Shown here one piece after another: positions 34,536 to 43,484 of a stretch of 64,000 bases of DNA. Origin of the DNA: JAVDCA01 sp963819385 (lineage in GTDB: Bacteria > Pseudomonadota > Alphaproteobacteria > Rhizobiales > Xanthobacteraceae); assembly GCA_963819385.1 (NCBI GenBank), contig CAWFVV010000001.1, forward strand, positions 992,001-1,056,000, read 5' to 3'. The first letter of the stretch is position 1; each line of letters begins with the position of its first letter. The translations under genes were made by a program, and so were the position numbers. Under the pieces are notes generated by a model. That model saw only the letters and a program-made list of their open reading frames with translations. It ran no database searches and was not told the origin of the DNA.

Positions 34536-35282
34536 ATGAGCTACGAAGGACTTGTCGCCGAGACCGTCGGGTTTCGCGGCCACAACAATGATCAGGGCGA
34601 AGCCTATTACGCGCGGCCGACCCGGGCGGGCAAATTCCCCGGCGTCGTCGTGATCCACCACCTGCCCGGCTGGGACGAATGGATCACCGAGGTGGTGCGC
34701 AAGTTCGCGCATCACGGCTACGCCTGTATCTCGCCGCATCTCTATTTCCGTGACGGCCCCGGCAGCCCCGACGACGTGGGCGCGCGCGTGCGCGCCGCGG
34801 GCGGCGTGCCCGACGAGCAGGTGATCGGGGACGTGAAGGGCGCCATCGCGCATCTGCGCGCCCAGCCGAACGCCGGCGGGAAGGTCGGCGTGATCGGCTT
34901 CTGCTCCGGCGGCCGCCATACGTATCTCGCGGCCTGCCGGCTGGCCGAGATTGACGCCGCGATAGACTGCTGGGGCGGCAACGTCATCGTCGACGACAAG
35001 TCGCAGCTCAATGCCAAGCGCCCGGTCGCGCCGATCGACCTCACCGAGCACCTGCGCGTGCCGCTGCTGGGCATCTTCGGCAACGACGACCAGAATCCGA
35101 CCGCCGACCAGGTCAACCGCACCGAAGCCGCGCTCAAGCGCCTCGGCAAGAACTACGAGTTCCATCGCTACGACAAAGCCGGCCACGCCTTCTTCAACAC
35201 GTCGCGCGAGGCGTTCCGCCCCGAGCAGGCGGCGGACGGGTGGAGCAAGGTCTTCGCCTTCTACCGCAAGACGCTCGCCTGA
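34536..35282 (+). CDS. Dienelactone hydrolase family protein
   Basis: 248-residue alpha/beta hydrolase of the dienelactone hydrolase family. The nucleophile is a Cys in IGFCSGGRH, with Asp in FGNDDQNPT and His in KAGHAFFN completing the triad. Also PGVVVIHHLPGW near the oxyanion site. Start fixed by GGAGAAGG upstream. Probably cytoplasmic; substrate unassigned. Downstream DUF6295 gene lies 41 nt away on the same strand and is probably co-transcribed. Confidence 0.88.
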   Translation: MSYEGLVAETVGFRGHNNDQGEAYYARPTRAGKFPGVVVIHHLPGWDEWITEVVRKFAHHGYACISPHLYFRDGPGSPDDVGARVRAAGGVPDEQVIGDVKGAIAHLRAQPNAGGKVGVIGFCSGGRHTYLAACRLAEIDAAIDCWGGNVIVDDKSQLNAKRPVAPIDLTEHLRVPLLGIFGNDDQNPTADQVNRTEAALKRLGKNYEFHRYDKAGHAFFNTSREAFRPEQAADGWSKVFAFYRKTLA

Positions 35283-35323
35283 ACGGCCGGCCTCGCACCA
35301 GGAAAAATCCCAGGAGAAATCCG

Positions 35324-35596
35324 ATGTGCTCCTACATCGTCGAGAAGGCCCACGTGTCCGGCAGCGCCAAGGGCGCAAGCGGCTGGATGCGGATCGATAC
35401 CGCTAACGTCTATTTCGACCATCCCTATCACGCGCCGCTCGACCACGCGCTCGCGATCGACTTCGTCTGCGAGGCGGATGGCGCGCGCGAACGCGTCGCC
35501 GTGGAACTCTCCGCGGCATCGGCGCGCGAGCTAGTCAGCAAGATCATGGTAGCGCTCGCGGTCGGCGAGAATGCGCACACGGCGCCCGCCGCCTGA
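35324..35596 (+). CDS. DUF6295-family small protein
   Basis: 90-residue protein starting MCSYIVEKAHVSGSAKG, with VYFDHPYHAPLDHALAIDF and an Ala-rich C-terminal helix (LSAASARELVSKIM). This matches the DUF6295 family, of unknown function, often beside dienelactone-hydrolase-like genes. AGGAGA precedes the ATG. Confidence 0.7.
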   Translation: MCSYIVEKAHVSGSAKGASGWMRIDTANVYFDHPYHAPLDHALAIDFVCEADGARERVAVELSAASARELVSKIMVALAVGENAHTAPAA

Positions 35597-35691
35597 TATT
35601 TACGCATCGTCAACCACGCCGGCTGCGTGGCCGGAACCAACCGTGGGCCGCATTGTTCGCCGAGTGAGCCAACAAGATCAGGCGCGACGAC

Positions 35692-36483
35692 ATGGCCCAC
35701 GCCCTCATTGGCGCCGACATCGGCGCGGTTCCCCGCGTTCAGAAGATCGACGTTGCGGACATCAAGCTCGCCCTCGCCAAGGGCCTCGACGACTTCCTCG
35801 CAGTGCCGAGCCACGCGATCTTTCTCGGCATCATCTATCCGATCGTCGGCCTCATCGTGGTGCGCGCCGCGCTCGGCGGGGCCTTGATGCCGCTGGTCTT
35901 TCCGATTGTCGCCGGATTTGCGCTGGTCGGCCCGTTCGCCGGGATCGGCCTTTACGAGCTCTCGCGCCGGCGCGAGCTCGGCCTCGACTGCTCGTCCGGG
36001 CGGATCATGGTCGACATCTTCCAGTCGCCCGCGCTCGGCTCCGTCGCAACCCTCGGCATCGCCTTGATGGCTGTGTTCCTCGCGTGGCTCGCGGTGGCGC
36101 AGCAGATCTACCGGGCACTGTTCGGCGATCTGGCGCCGCAATCCATCGGGGCATTCCTGCAAGATCTCGCGACCACGCCGGCCGGCCATATGCTCATCGT
36201 CGTCGGCAACGGCGTCGGCTTCCTGTTCGCCCTCCTGGTCCTGGTCATGAGCGTCATATCGTTTCCGCTGATGCTCGATCGCCACGTCGGGCTTGTGACC
36301 GCCGTCACGACGTCGTGCCGCGTGGTGGCGGCCAATCCGGCCCCGATGGCCTTGTGGGGCTTCATCGTTGCGGCAGGCCTCGTGCTCGGCTCGGCGCCCC
36401 TGCTGTTCGGCCTCGCGGTGGTCATCCCGGTGCTCGGGCATGCCACCTGGCACCTTTATCGCGCGGTGATTCCGGCCGACTGA
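35692..36483 (+). CDS. DUF2189-family membrane protein
   Basis: 263-residue integral membrane protein with about six hydrophobic segments, starting with the cytoplasmic IDVADIKLALAKGLDDF then SHAIFLGIIYPIVGLIVV and VFPIVAGFALVGPFAGIG (conserved in the family). Its function is unknown; DUF2189 proteins are often near cytochrome c oxidase genes, which is not the case here. ATG at 35692 has weak upstream purines. Confidence 0.8.
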   Translation: MAHALIGADIGAVPRVQKIDVADIKLALAKGLDDFLAVPSHAIFLGIIYPIVGLIVVRAALGGALMPLVFPIVAGFALVGPFAGIGLYELSRRRELGLDCSSGRIMVDIFQSPALGSVATLGIALMAVFLAWLAVAQQIYRALFGDLAPQSIGAFLQDLATTPAGHMLIVVGNGVGFLFALLVLVMSVISFPLMLDRHVGLVTAVTTSCRVVAANPAPMALWGFIVAAGLVLGSAPLLFGLAVVIPVLGHATWHLYRAVIPAD

Positions 36484-36654
36484 ACGCCGCAGCCGAATAC
36501 TGTCCGGACGCTGCCCAATCGGCAGGCAGGCGCGCTGCGACATCGCGGCGTGGAACATTCCCCTTTCGCATACCTTGCCTCGACGCGCAGGACTTTTTAC
36601 CCTTCGCCCGATCTGCACGGGGCGTCGAGCGCGTGACGTTGGGGGAACAGGCCC

Positions 36655-37074
36655 ATGGGTTACGGCATGCACGGGATCGTGGCGGCCGCGATCGCCGCAA
36701 TATTCATCTGCGGCGCGGCTCTCGCCGCTGACGATGTTTCAATCGTCGGCCTCTATGTGCAGAACATGGCTTGCAAGGGCGACGGCAGCGACCCGGCCGC
36801 CAAGATGGTCCGCATCACCGAGACCGACATCCATTCGAGCTTCGGTGTCTGCAAGTTCGTCAAGAAGGAGCACGAGGGCAACACGCTGGCGGCGCAGATG
36901 TCGTGCGAAGGGGGGGCGGGCGGAAATGTCCTGCTGGGCGACGTGCGCTTCACGGTGCGCGACGACAAGAACATCGATGTCGTCGACCAGGACAACACGT
37001 ATCGGTCCGTGCTCTACCGCTGCCCGCAGGGCCCAGGCCAGCACCCGTCGCCGACCGCGGCCAGCTCCCGATAG
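36655..37074 (+). CDS. Small secreted hypothetical protein
   Basis: 139-residue protein with signal peptide ending near ALAADDVS. The mature part has four Cys residues (NMACKG, FGVCKFV, QMSCEG, LYRCPQ), so disulphide bonds in the periplasm are likely. Similar in layout to the protein at 4760-5161 (signal peptide, small Cys-containing beta domain). No family recognised. A G-rich RBS lies before the ATG. Confidence 0.6.
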   Translation: MGYGMHGIVAAAIAAIFICGAALAADDVSIVGLYVQNMACKGDGSDPAAKMVRITETDIHSSFGVCKFVKKEHEGNTLAAQMSCEGGAGGNVLLGDVRFTVRDDKNIDVVDQDNTYRSVLYRCPQGPGQHPSPTAASSR

Positions 37075-37090
37075 ACACCGCACCTGTCAT

Positions 37091-38182
37091 TCATGCCGCG
37101 ACGATCGTCGCCGCAATCGTTGCAATCTGCGTGGCACGCCGCGCCGTCGGCCCTGCGACATCGCGCTCGTAGCCCGCAACCCGCATCGTGCCCTGCGCGG
37201 CGCACATCTCGATCGCGAGACGCGTGAAGCGGTTGAGCACCGGCTCCGTCACCCACCCGAAACTATTGCTGGCGAACGACCCGCGCCAATCGGCCAGCGT
37301 CTCGCGCCGGCGCCGGCTCGCCGCCGCGGCCTCGTCAGGGCTGCACGTCATCACCACGTCGGCGCCGACCCGTCCTTCCCAACCCGCCGCGGCGTCGAGC
37401 CAGTCGTTCGCCGCGCAGGTCGCGGTGGCGCGCGTCGTGAAGCCCTCCTCGGTGCGCTCGATCACGCAGCATTCGTCCGCGCGCGTGCCCGCGAGCGTGT
37501 AGATCACCGGACGCGCGATCGGGGTCGTCTCCAGCCGCCGGCGCGCCTCCGCGAAGCTCGCGCACTCCTCGAATACGGCGCGCAGGAGCTGGTCCGGCGG
37601 AATGTGGCGGATGCGCCGCCACGTATGCGCGGCGTTCGCGGCGATGTCATAGAATCGCAGCCACGGATGGCGCGTGCGCCGCCACAGCGGCGCCTGATTG
37701 ATCGCGATCGCGAAGCGCCCGGGCGCCATGGCGGTGAGGACGCCCACATAGCCCGGCCAGGTGACGTTGAAATAATCGCCCGCCGGGCCGCGCATGCGCG
37801 CCACCTCGGCGTGGCGGCCGAGACCCGGAAAGGGCCAGTCGAGTGTGCGCGCGAGCCAGGGCGTGCCTGCTTCCTCGCGCGCCAGCGCCGTGCAGCCCCA
37901 TTCGTAGGATCCGTTGAGCAGCCAGATGCCGGGGAATTTCAGCGCGGCCGCGATCGCCTCGATGTCGGCAATATAGGGCGAGTTCGACCGCACCAGCCAG
38001 GCGCGCGCCAACCGATCCATCCACGGGACGAACGGCATCGCGAGCGCCGGAAACCAGGCGAGGCAGTCGTCCCGCAGCGCCCGCGCGCCGGCCGCGCGCT
38101 CGCGTGCGTGCCGCACCGGACCGCCGTCGCACACGTCGACTACCGCAATGGAGGGCAAGGCATCGGTTGTGGATTCGATCAT
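37091..38182 (-). CDS. Ntn-hydrolase of the acid ceramidase/acyltransferase type
   Basis: 363-residue candidate N-terminal-nucleophile amide hydrolase. Cys97 in GSYEWGCTALARE sits in a context like the self-processing site of acid ceramidase and N-acylethanolamine acid amidase: the chain would be cut just before the Cys, which then becomes the nucleophile. Further resemblance: PWLARTLDWPF, VTWPGYVGVLTAMAPG and AIAINQAPL. No signal peptide is apparent. If active it could hydrolyse N-acyl amides, for example lipid or acyl-homoserine-lactone-like substrates, but this is not shown by the sequence. Stands alone between secreted-protein and TauE-like genes. Confidence 0.7.
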   Translation of the reverse strand: MIESTTDALPSIAVVDVCDGGPVRHARERAAGARALRDDCLAWFPALAMPFVPWMDRLARAWLVRSNSPYIADIEAIAAALKFPGIWLLNGSYEWGCTALAREEAGTPWLARTLDWPFPGLGRHAEVARMRGPAGDYFNVTWPGYVGVLTAMAPGRFAIAINQAPLWRRTRHPWLRFYDIAANAAHTWRRIRHIPPDQLLRAVFEECASFAEARRRLETTPIARPVIYTLAGTRADECCVIERTEEGFTTRATATCAANDWLDAAAGWEGRVGADVVMTCSPDEAAAASRRRRETLADWRGSFASNSFGWVTEPVLNRFTRLAIEMCAAQGTMRVAGYERDVAGPTARRATQIATIAATIVAA

Positions 38183-38307
38183 GGTGCCATCACGATTTGA
38201 GCTTGCCTCATAGCCAAGCGGACAATTGTGCCGCCTTCGCGGCGCCCGAAGGCAGGCTCGACGGATGCGGAATTGTCGCGCCGCGGCAAGCAGGTCACAG
38301 TGCCGCC

Positions 38308-39054
38308 ATGTCCAGCCAACCTGCCACGCTCGTCGGACTGACGCTCGTCTTTATCCTCGCCGGCTTCGTCAAAGGCACGATCGGCATGGGGCTGCCGACA
38401 GTCGCGATCGCATTCCTGACCCTGCTGATGCCCCCCGCCGAGGCGGCGACAATTCTGATTCTGCCGTCGTTCGTGACCAATGTCTGGCAACTTGCGATCG
38501 GGCCGCGGCTCGGCGACCTCGCGCGCCGGCTGTGGCCGCTGCTCGCGGCCGCGACCCTGGCGACGATCGCGGCCGGACGCTGGATCGGCGCGGTCAGCAG
38601 CCCGGCGACGCTGACGGCGCTCGGTGCCGCGATCGTGCTCTACGCCATCATCGGTCTCGCGCCGCTCCGCCTCGAGGTGCCGGCGCGACATGAATTCTGG
38701 CTCGGCCCGCTCGTCGGCGCCGCGACCGGCATCATGACGGCGCTCACCGGCGTGTTCGTCATCCCGGCCGTCCCCTACCTGCAGGGGCTGCGGCTCAAGC
38801 CGGACGCACTCGTCCAGGCGCTCGGACTTTCATTCACGCTTTCGACCATCGCGCTCGCAATTGCGCTGGCGGATGCCGGGCAATTCCAATTGCCGACCGC
38901 CGGCGCATCCCTGTTGGCGCTGGCGGCCTCCCTGGGCGGCATGTTCCTCGGCCAGCGCGTGCGCGCTCGCCTGCAGCCCAAGACTTTTCGGCTGTGTTTC
39001 CTGATCGGCCTTTTGCTGCTCGGGGCGCATCTGACGCTGCGCTCGGTGCTCTGA
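38308..39054 (+). CDS. TauE/SafE-family membrane transporter
   Basis: 248-residue multi-pass membrane protein. FILAGFVKGTIGMGLPTVAI near the start and GPLVGAATGIMTALTGVF in the middle are the repeated TauE/SafE glycine-rich motifs; about eight TM segments are visible. Members export sulphite or sulphonate-type anions, but the substrate here is unassigned. ATG at 38308 gives an N terminus typical of the family. Confidence 0.85.
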   Translation: MSSQPATLVGLTLVFILAGFVKGTIGMGLPTVAIAFLTLLMPPAEAATILILPSFVTNVWQLAIGPRLGDLARRLWPLLAAATLATIAAGRWIGAVSSPATLTALGAAIVLYAIIGLAPLRLEVPARHEFWLGPLVGAATGIMTALTGVFVIPAVPYLQGLRLKPDALVQALGLSFTLSTIALAIALADAGQFQLPTAGASLLALAASLGGMFLGQRVRARLQPKTFRLCFLIGLLLLGAHLTLRSVL

Positions 39055-39075
39055 GCCAGCGCGACGCGCGGCGCG

Positions 39076-39687
39076 TCAGCCGCCCGCGGTCCAGCGCTCG
39101 ATCTTCCAGACGTCCGGCAACTGGCCGTTGTCATGGGTCCACGGATCGACCGTCCAGCGCTGGCCGGTCTTCTTGTCCTGCATGGTGGCGGTGAAATGCG
39201 GCCCGCCGGCGAGCAGCCGCGAGATCGGCGTCGAGACCGTGTGGAAGCGCAGAAGACCGAGCCGGTCGAGCATCACCAGGAGGCTCGTGGTGTTGGCCGT
39301 CGTGTCGACGCAGTCGAATTGCGCCGGATCGCCGCCAACCCCCCAGCCGACGCTCGCACGCGCCTTGGCGTGTGCGGTCCCGGTCTGCGGTGCCACGCGC
39401 TTCTCGAACCAGGCCTCGGTCTGCGCGATCGCGCGGCGTTCGGCGTCGGCTGAAGCGCGGCCCGGCGCCATCAGCGCGGCCAAGTGAGCGCGGTCGCCGG
39501 CCGACAGCCCGATCTCGGTGCGAAAATTACAGTTGTAGCCGTGGCAGAAGATGAGCATGCCGGCGCTCGGCACCGGTATGCCCCAATTCTGGAAGGCCGA
39601 TGCAAGCGAGGGATCAACTTCGCCGGCCCGTGCCGGCAGCACCGCCAACGAGCCCGCAAGGGCCAGCGCCGCTATGATGCGCTTCAT
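39076..39687 (-). CDS. Secreted protein of unknown function
   Basis: 203-residue protein with a clear signal peptide ending at LPARAGEVD and RBS GGGGAGGG. The mature sequence contains IFCHGYNCNF, a Cys/His cluster, VGWGVGGDPAQFDCVDTT and WTVDPWTHDNG. The FDC-D and H-D elements resemble a small papain-like or amidase fold, which I cannot confirm. Divergent from trmFO, 57 nt away. Confidence 0.7.
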   Translation of the reverse strand: MKRIIAALALAGSLAVLPARAGEVDPSLASAFQNWGIPVPSAGMLIFCHGYNCNFRTEIGLSAGDRAHLAALMAPGRASADAERRAIAQTEAWFEKRVAPQTGTAHAKARASVGWGVGGDPAQFDCVDTTANTTSLLVMLDRLGLLRFHTVSTPISRLLAGGPHFTATMQDKKTGQRWTVDPWTHDNGQLPDVWKIERWTAGG

Positions 39688-39744
39688 CTTACCCTCCCCA
39701 TCCCGCCGTTGACTCATAGCACAAATTGCCCGACCAACGAAGGT

Positions 39745-41151
39745 ATGCGTCCCATCCATGTCATCGGCGGCGGCCTCGCGGGCTCGGAAGCGGCATGGCA
39801 GATCGCCGATCGCGGCATATCGGTGGTCCTGCACGAGATGCGCCCGGTGCGCGGAACCGCAGCGCATAAGACCGATGCTCTCGCCGAGCTCGTATGCTCG
39901 AACTCGTTCCGATCCGATGACAGCGCCACCAACGCGATCGGGCTTCTGCACGCGGAGATGCGGCGGCTCGGCTCGCTCGTCATGCGCGCCGCGGATGCGA
40001 ACCAGGTTCCGGCCGGCGGGGCGCTGGCGGTCGATCGCGACGGGTTCTCGGCCGCCATCACGGCGGCGCTCGCGGCGCATCCGCTGATCGAGATTTGCCG
40101 CGAGGAGATCGCCGGCCTGCCGCCCGCCGACTGGGACAGCGTCATCGTCGCGACCGGGCCGCTGACGTCGCCCGCCCTCGCGGAGGCCATCCGCGCCGCG
40201 ACCGGCGAGGATGCGCTCGCCTTCTTCGACGCCATCGCGCCGATTGTGCACCGCGACAGCATCGATCTCGACACCGCCTGGTTCCAGTCGCGCTACGACA
40301 AGGCGGGCCCCGGCGGCGACGGCGCCGACTACATCAATTGCCCGCTTACCCGCGCGCAATACGACGATTTCATCGACGCGCTCATCGGCGGCGACAAGAT
40401 CAGCTTTCACGACTGGGAGCAGACGCCCTATTTCGACGGCTGCCTGCCGATCGAGGTGATGGCCGAGCGCGGCCGAGAGACGCTTCGATACGGGCCGATG
40501 AAGCCGGTCGGGCTCACCAATCCGCATGCCCCGCAGGACAAGCCCTATGCGGTCGTGCAGCTGCGCCAGGACAATCGGCTCGGCACGCTCTACAACATGG
40601 TCGGCTTCCAGACCAAGCTCAAGCACGGCGACCAGACCCGCGTCTTCCGCACCATTCCGGGCCTCGAGAAGGCCGAGTTCGCCCGGCTCGGCGGCTTGCA
40701 TCGCAACACCTTCCTCAATTCGCCGAAGCTGCTCGACGCTACGCTCCGCCTCAAGGCCGCGCCGCAGGTGCGCTTCGCCGGGCAGATCACGGGCTGCGAG
40801 GGCTACGTCGAGTCCGCCGCGATCGGGTTGCTCGCCGGCCGCTTCGCGGCAGCCGAACGGCGCGGCGAGGAGATCATTGCGCCGCCGGCAACGACGGCGC
40901 ACGGCGCCCTGCTCGCCCACATCACGGGCGGGCACCTCGAGACGATCGATGCCGGACCGCGCTCGTTCCAGCCGATGAACGTGAATTTCGGCCTGTTCCC
41001 GCCGCTCGCCCGGGCGCCGACGCACGGGCCCGCCGGCGAGCGGCTGCGCGGCCCGGCCAAGAGCGTCGCCAAGAAGCGGGCGCTGACGGCACGCGCGCTC
41101 GACGATCTGGCGACCTGGGCCGGCCGCGAACGCGTCGCGGCGGCCGAATAG
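39745..41151 (+). CDS. trmFO: Methylenetetrahydrofolate--tRNA-(uracil-5-)-methyltransferase TrmFO
   Basis: 468-residue FAD- and folate-dependent enzyme making ribothymidine at tRNA position 54. FAD-binding GGGLAGSEAAWQIA at the N terminus, then MRPVRGTAAHKTD, LVCSNSFRSDD, NCPLTRAQYDDF, FQTKLKHGDQ and the catalytic region GQITGCEGYVES, MNVNFGLFPP. Length and order fit the family. RBS GAAGG just before the ATG. Distinct from GidA/MnmG, which is longer. Confidence 0.95.
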   Translation: MRPIHVIGGGLAGSEAAWQIADRGISVVLHEMRPVRGTAAHKTDALAELVCSNSFRSDDSATNAIGLLHAEMRRLGSLVMRAADANQVPAGGALAVDRDGFSAAITAALAAHPLIEICREEIAGLPPADWDSVIVATGPLTSPALAEAIRAATGEDALAFFDAIAPIVHRDSIDLDTAWFQSRYDKAGPGGDGADYINCPLTRAQYDDFIDALIGGDKISFHDWEQTPYFDGCLPIEVMAERGRETLRYGPMKPVGLTNPHAPQDKPYAVVQLRQDNRLGTLYNMVGFQTKLKHGDQTRVFRTIPGLEKAEFARLGGLHRNTFLNSPKLLDATLRLKAAPQVRFAGQITGCEGYVESAAIGLLAGRFAAAERRGEEIIAPPATTAHGALLAHITGGHLETIDAGPRSFQPMNVNFGLFPPLARAPTHGPAGERLRGPAKSVAKKRALTARALDDLATWAGRERVAAAE

Positions 41152-41155
41152 TCTC

Positions 41156-41989
41156 TCAGATCCGCCGGCGGCGCGCCGCTCGCCACATACGCCACTGACG
41201 GCGCCAGGGCGCCAGCCCGGCGGGGCGAAACGGATCGCGGTTGCGTTCCGCGCGCACGAGCAACGCGTCCGTCACCGCCAGCGGCAGGAAAGCCGGACGC
41301 GCCTGCGGCGACACACCCACCCAGTCGCGCCGGACCTCGTCAAGGCGCTCGCGTCCTTTGCGCGCCAGTTCGGCCAGCGCTGCCGCCAGCTGTGCGGTCG
41401 CGGTCCCGGCGCAGATGCCGTCATGGGCGACGGCGTGTCGATCGAGAAGATCGAGCGGCACACAGATGCGCCCGCGCGCCGCCTCGCGCGGCAGGTTCTG
41501 CAGCGCTCCGGCGAGCGCCGTGGCAATTCCAGCGGGTGCAGCCACCTGCCCGGCCGCCCCCTCGCGATCGAGAATGCGCGCCGCGAGATCGAATACGGCC
41601 GACGCGGTTCGTCGCCCATAGGCCTCGAGTTCGTCAAGCGTCGAGAACGCCTCACCGTAGAGATCGTGGGCCCGCGCATCGATCAGTCCATTCAGCGCAT
41701 CCGCCGGCAGGCCGCAGCGCGCGACGGTATCGATCAGGGCTGCCGCGACCGGATTGGCCATCGCGTCGCCGCGCGCCTCGCCGGCCAGCGCGTCGCGCCA
41801 CCATTGCAAGCGGATCTCGCCGGCGAGCGCCTCGTGCACCACGTGCCCGACGCGCGTGAGCTCGAGATCGAAGGCATAGAGCGCATGTAGGTGCGGGCGC
41901 TGCTCCGCCGGCGCAAACAGGGCCGCGATGAAGCGGTCGTGATCCGCCTCCCGCACCAGCGCTTCGCAGTGGCGATAGGCGTCCTGCAT
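41156..41989 (-). CDS. Squalene/phytoene-synthase-like protein (NDUFAF6-like)
   Basis: 277-residue all-alpha isoprenoid-synthase-fold protein. LYAFDLELTRVG takes the place of the first Asp-rich motif, EIRLQWWRDAL follows, and RICVPLDLLDRH lies late. The catalytic DXXXD pattern is incomplete, as in NDUFAF6-type assembly factors. With the Mth938-like gene next to it, a role in complex I (NADH dehydrogenase) assembly is plausible. Start at 41989; the longer frame back to 42040 is family A repeat. Enzymatic prenyl-transfer activity cannot be ruled out. Confidence 0.75.
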   Translation of the reverse strand: MQDAYRHCEALVREADHDRFIAALFAPAEQRPHLHALYAFDLELTRVGHVVHEALAGEIRLQWWRDALAGEARGDAMANPVAAALIDTVARCGLPADALNGLIDARAHDLYGEAFSTLDELEAYGRRTASAVFDLAARILDREGAAGQVAAPAGIATALAGALQNLPREAARGRICVPLDLLDRHAVAHDGICAGTATAQLAAALAELARKGRERLDEVRRDWVGVSPQARPAFLPLAVTDALLVRAERNRDPFRPAGLAPWRRQWRMWRAARRRRI

Positions 41990-41993
41990 TCGA

Positions 41994-42062
41994 GCATGAT
42001 CCCGAAAAAGCTTGCCCCGGACCCGATCCGGGGTGGTCACCGGTTTTCGGAAAAGATCATGC
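41994..42062. repeat. Palindromic repeat, family A (second copy)
   Basis: Arms GCATGATC/GATCATGC flank a GCCCCGGACCCGATCCGGGG centre. Its translation (MTTPDRVRGKLFRDHAR) falsely extends the neighbouring gene. Confidence 0.85.
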
Positions 42063-42080
42063 GCTCACAATAGTCGCGGC

Positions 42081-42458
42081 TCAATCGACCGCGATCAGCA
42101 GCGCCGCGACCCTCCGGCGCTCGTCGAGCAGGATGTTGTAGGTCATGACGGCCGAGCCGGTCGTCATCGTCTCGGCTGACATCCCCCGCTCGTTGAGACG
42201 CGCCGCGAGCTCGCGCGGCAGCGGCCAGAAATCGCGGCCCGTGCCGATCAGGAAATGGTCGATCGGCGTACCTGAGGTGAAAACCAGCGCCAGCGCCTCT
42301 TCGGTGATGTCCTGCGGCGCGTGGACCGGGCATGGCCAGATGCCATCGGGCAGGCAGAGCAGCGAGCCGCGATGCGACATGCCGGCGAAGCGGAATCCGC
42401 CCTTGCCGTAGGCCTCGATCTGGGCGGCACGCGGCAGATGCGGGCTCGCGCGATCCAC
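42081..42458 (-). CDS. Mth938-like (NDUFAF3-type) protein
   Basis: 125-residue Mth938-like/DUF498 fold. IEAYGKGGFRFAGMSHRGSL and DHFLIGTGRDFWPLP are family landmarks (the IG-GTG turn). The mitochondrial homologue NDUFAF3 helps assemble complex I; alphaproteobacterial homologues commonly sit by secDF. GTG start at 42458 lies 7 bases after the secF stop, so it is co-transcribed with yajC-secD-secF. The RBS is weak. Confidence 0.85.
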   Translation of the reverse strand: MDRASPHLPRAAQIEAYGKGGFRFAGMSHRGSLLCLPDGIWPCPVHAPQDITEEALALVFTSGTPIDHFLIGTGRDFWPLPRELAARLNERGMSAETMTTGSAVMTYNILLDERRRVAALLIAVD

Positions 42459-42464
42459 CGCGGA

Positions 42465-43456
42465 TCAGCGCCGTGCCCGCGCGGCCGGACGCGCCGCGGG
42501 CTTCGCGGGCTCCGGCTCGGGTTCTTCGTCGGGCGCGCCATCCCGCACCTGCGCCCGGTTGGCGCCGACGGCGAGATAGATCAGGATCGGCGACGCGATG
42601 AACACCGACGTGTAGGTACCGACCAGCACCACGCCGAACATCATGGTGGCGGTGAAGCTGTGAATGGCTTGCCCGCCGAACAGGAGCAGCGCGAGCAGCG
42701 ACATCGCGACCGTCACGTGAGTGATGATCGAGCGCGACAGCGTCGCGTTGATCGACACGTTGAGCAGCTCCGGCATCGGCATCTTCTTGTAGCGCCGCAG
42801 CATCTCGCGGATGCGATCGTAGATCACGACCGTGTCGTTGAGGGAGTAGCCCAGGATGGTGAGCAGCGCCGCGATGCTGGTGAGGTCGAAGTCGACCTGG
42901 GTGATCGACATGAATCCGAGCGTGAGCACGATGTCGTGCACATTGGCGATCATGGCGCCGAGCGCGAACTGCCATTCGAAGCGGAACCACAGGTAGAACA
43001 GAATGGCGGCGATCGCCGCGAACATGCCGAGGATGCCCTTGTAGAGCAATTCGCCCGACACGCGCGGCCCGACCACCTCGACGCGGCGATAGTCGACGTC
43101 GTCGCCCAGCGCCTTGCGCACCTTCTCGACCGCGACCTGCTGCTCTTTCTCGCCGCCCGGCTGCTCGGCGATGCGGATCAGCACCTCGGCCGGGCCGCCG
43201 AACTGCTGGAGCTGGAAATCGCCGAGGCTCAGGCCCGCGATGGTCGAGCGCATCTTCGCGAGATCGGCAGCGCCTGACTTGGCGCGCACCTCCATCAGGG
43301 TGCCGCCCTTGAAGTCGATGCCGAAATTCAGGCCGTGCGTGAAATAGAGGACGATGGCCAGGATCGACAGCATCGCCGACACCGGAAAGCTGATGCGCCG
43401 AAAGCGGATGAAATCGAACTTGGTGTCGTCGGGAACGATCCGGAGCGAGAGCGCAC
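42465..43456 (-). CDS. secF: Protein-export membrane protein SecF, with a frameshift at the start
   Basis: RND-type partner of SecD that pulls exported proteins across the membrane. Landmarks: THGLNFGIDFKGGTLMEV, the conserved GYSLNDTVVIYDRIRE, SRSIITHVTVAMSLLALLLF and a charged C-terminal tail. The natural start seems to be GTG at 43456 (MRSLRIVPDDTKFDF), with AAAGAG upstream, but GCTCTCGC at 43446-43452 carries two extra bases relative to GCTCGC, breaking the frame at codon 3. Deleting TC gives 329 residues. Without it the first start in frame is a GTG at 43382, missing the first TM part. Confidence 0.87.
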
Positions 43457-43484
43457 GGCAATCTCTTTCGTCTTCTTCCGCGGC

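Noticed and set aside
41990..42040. N-terminal extension of the squalene/phytoene-synthase-like protein
   Set aside because: It is the translation of a family A palindromic repeat.
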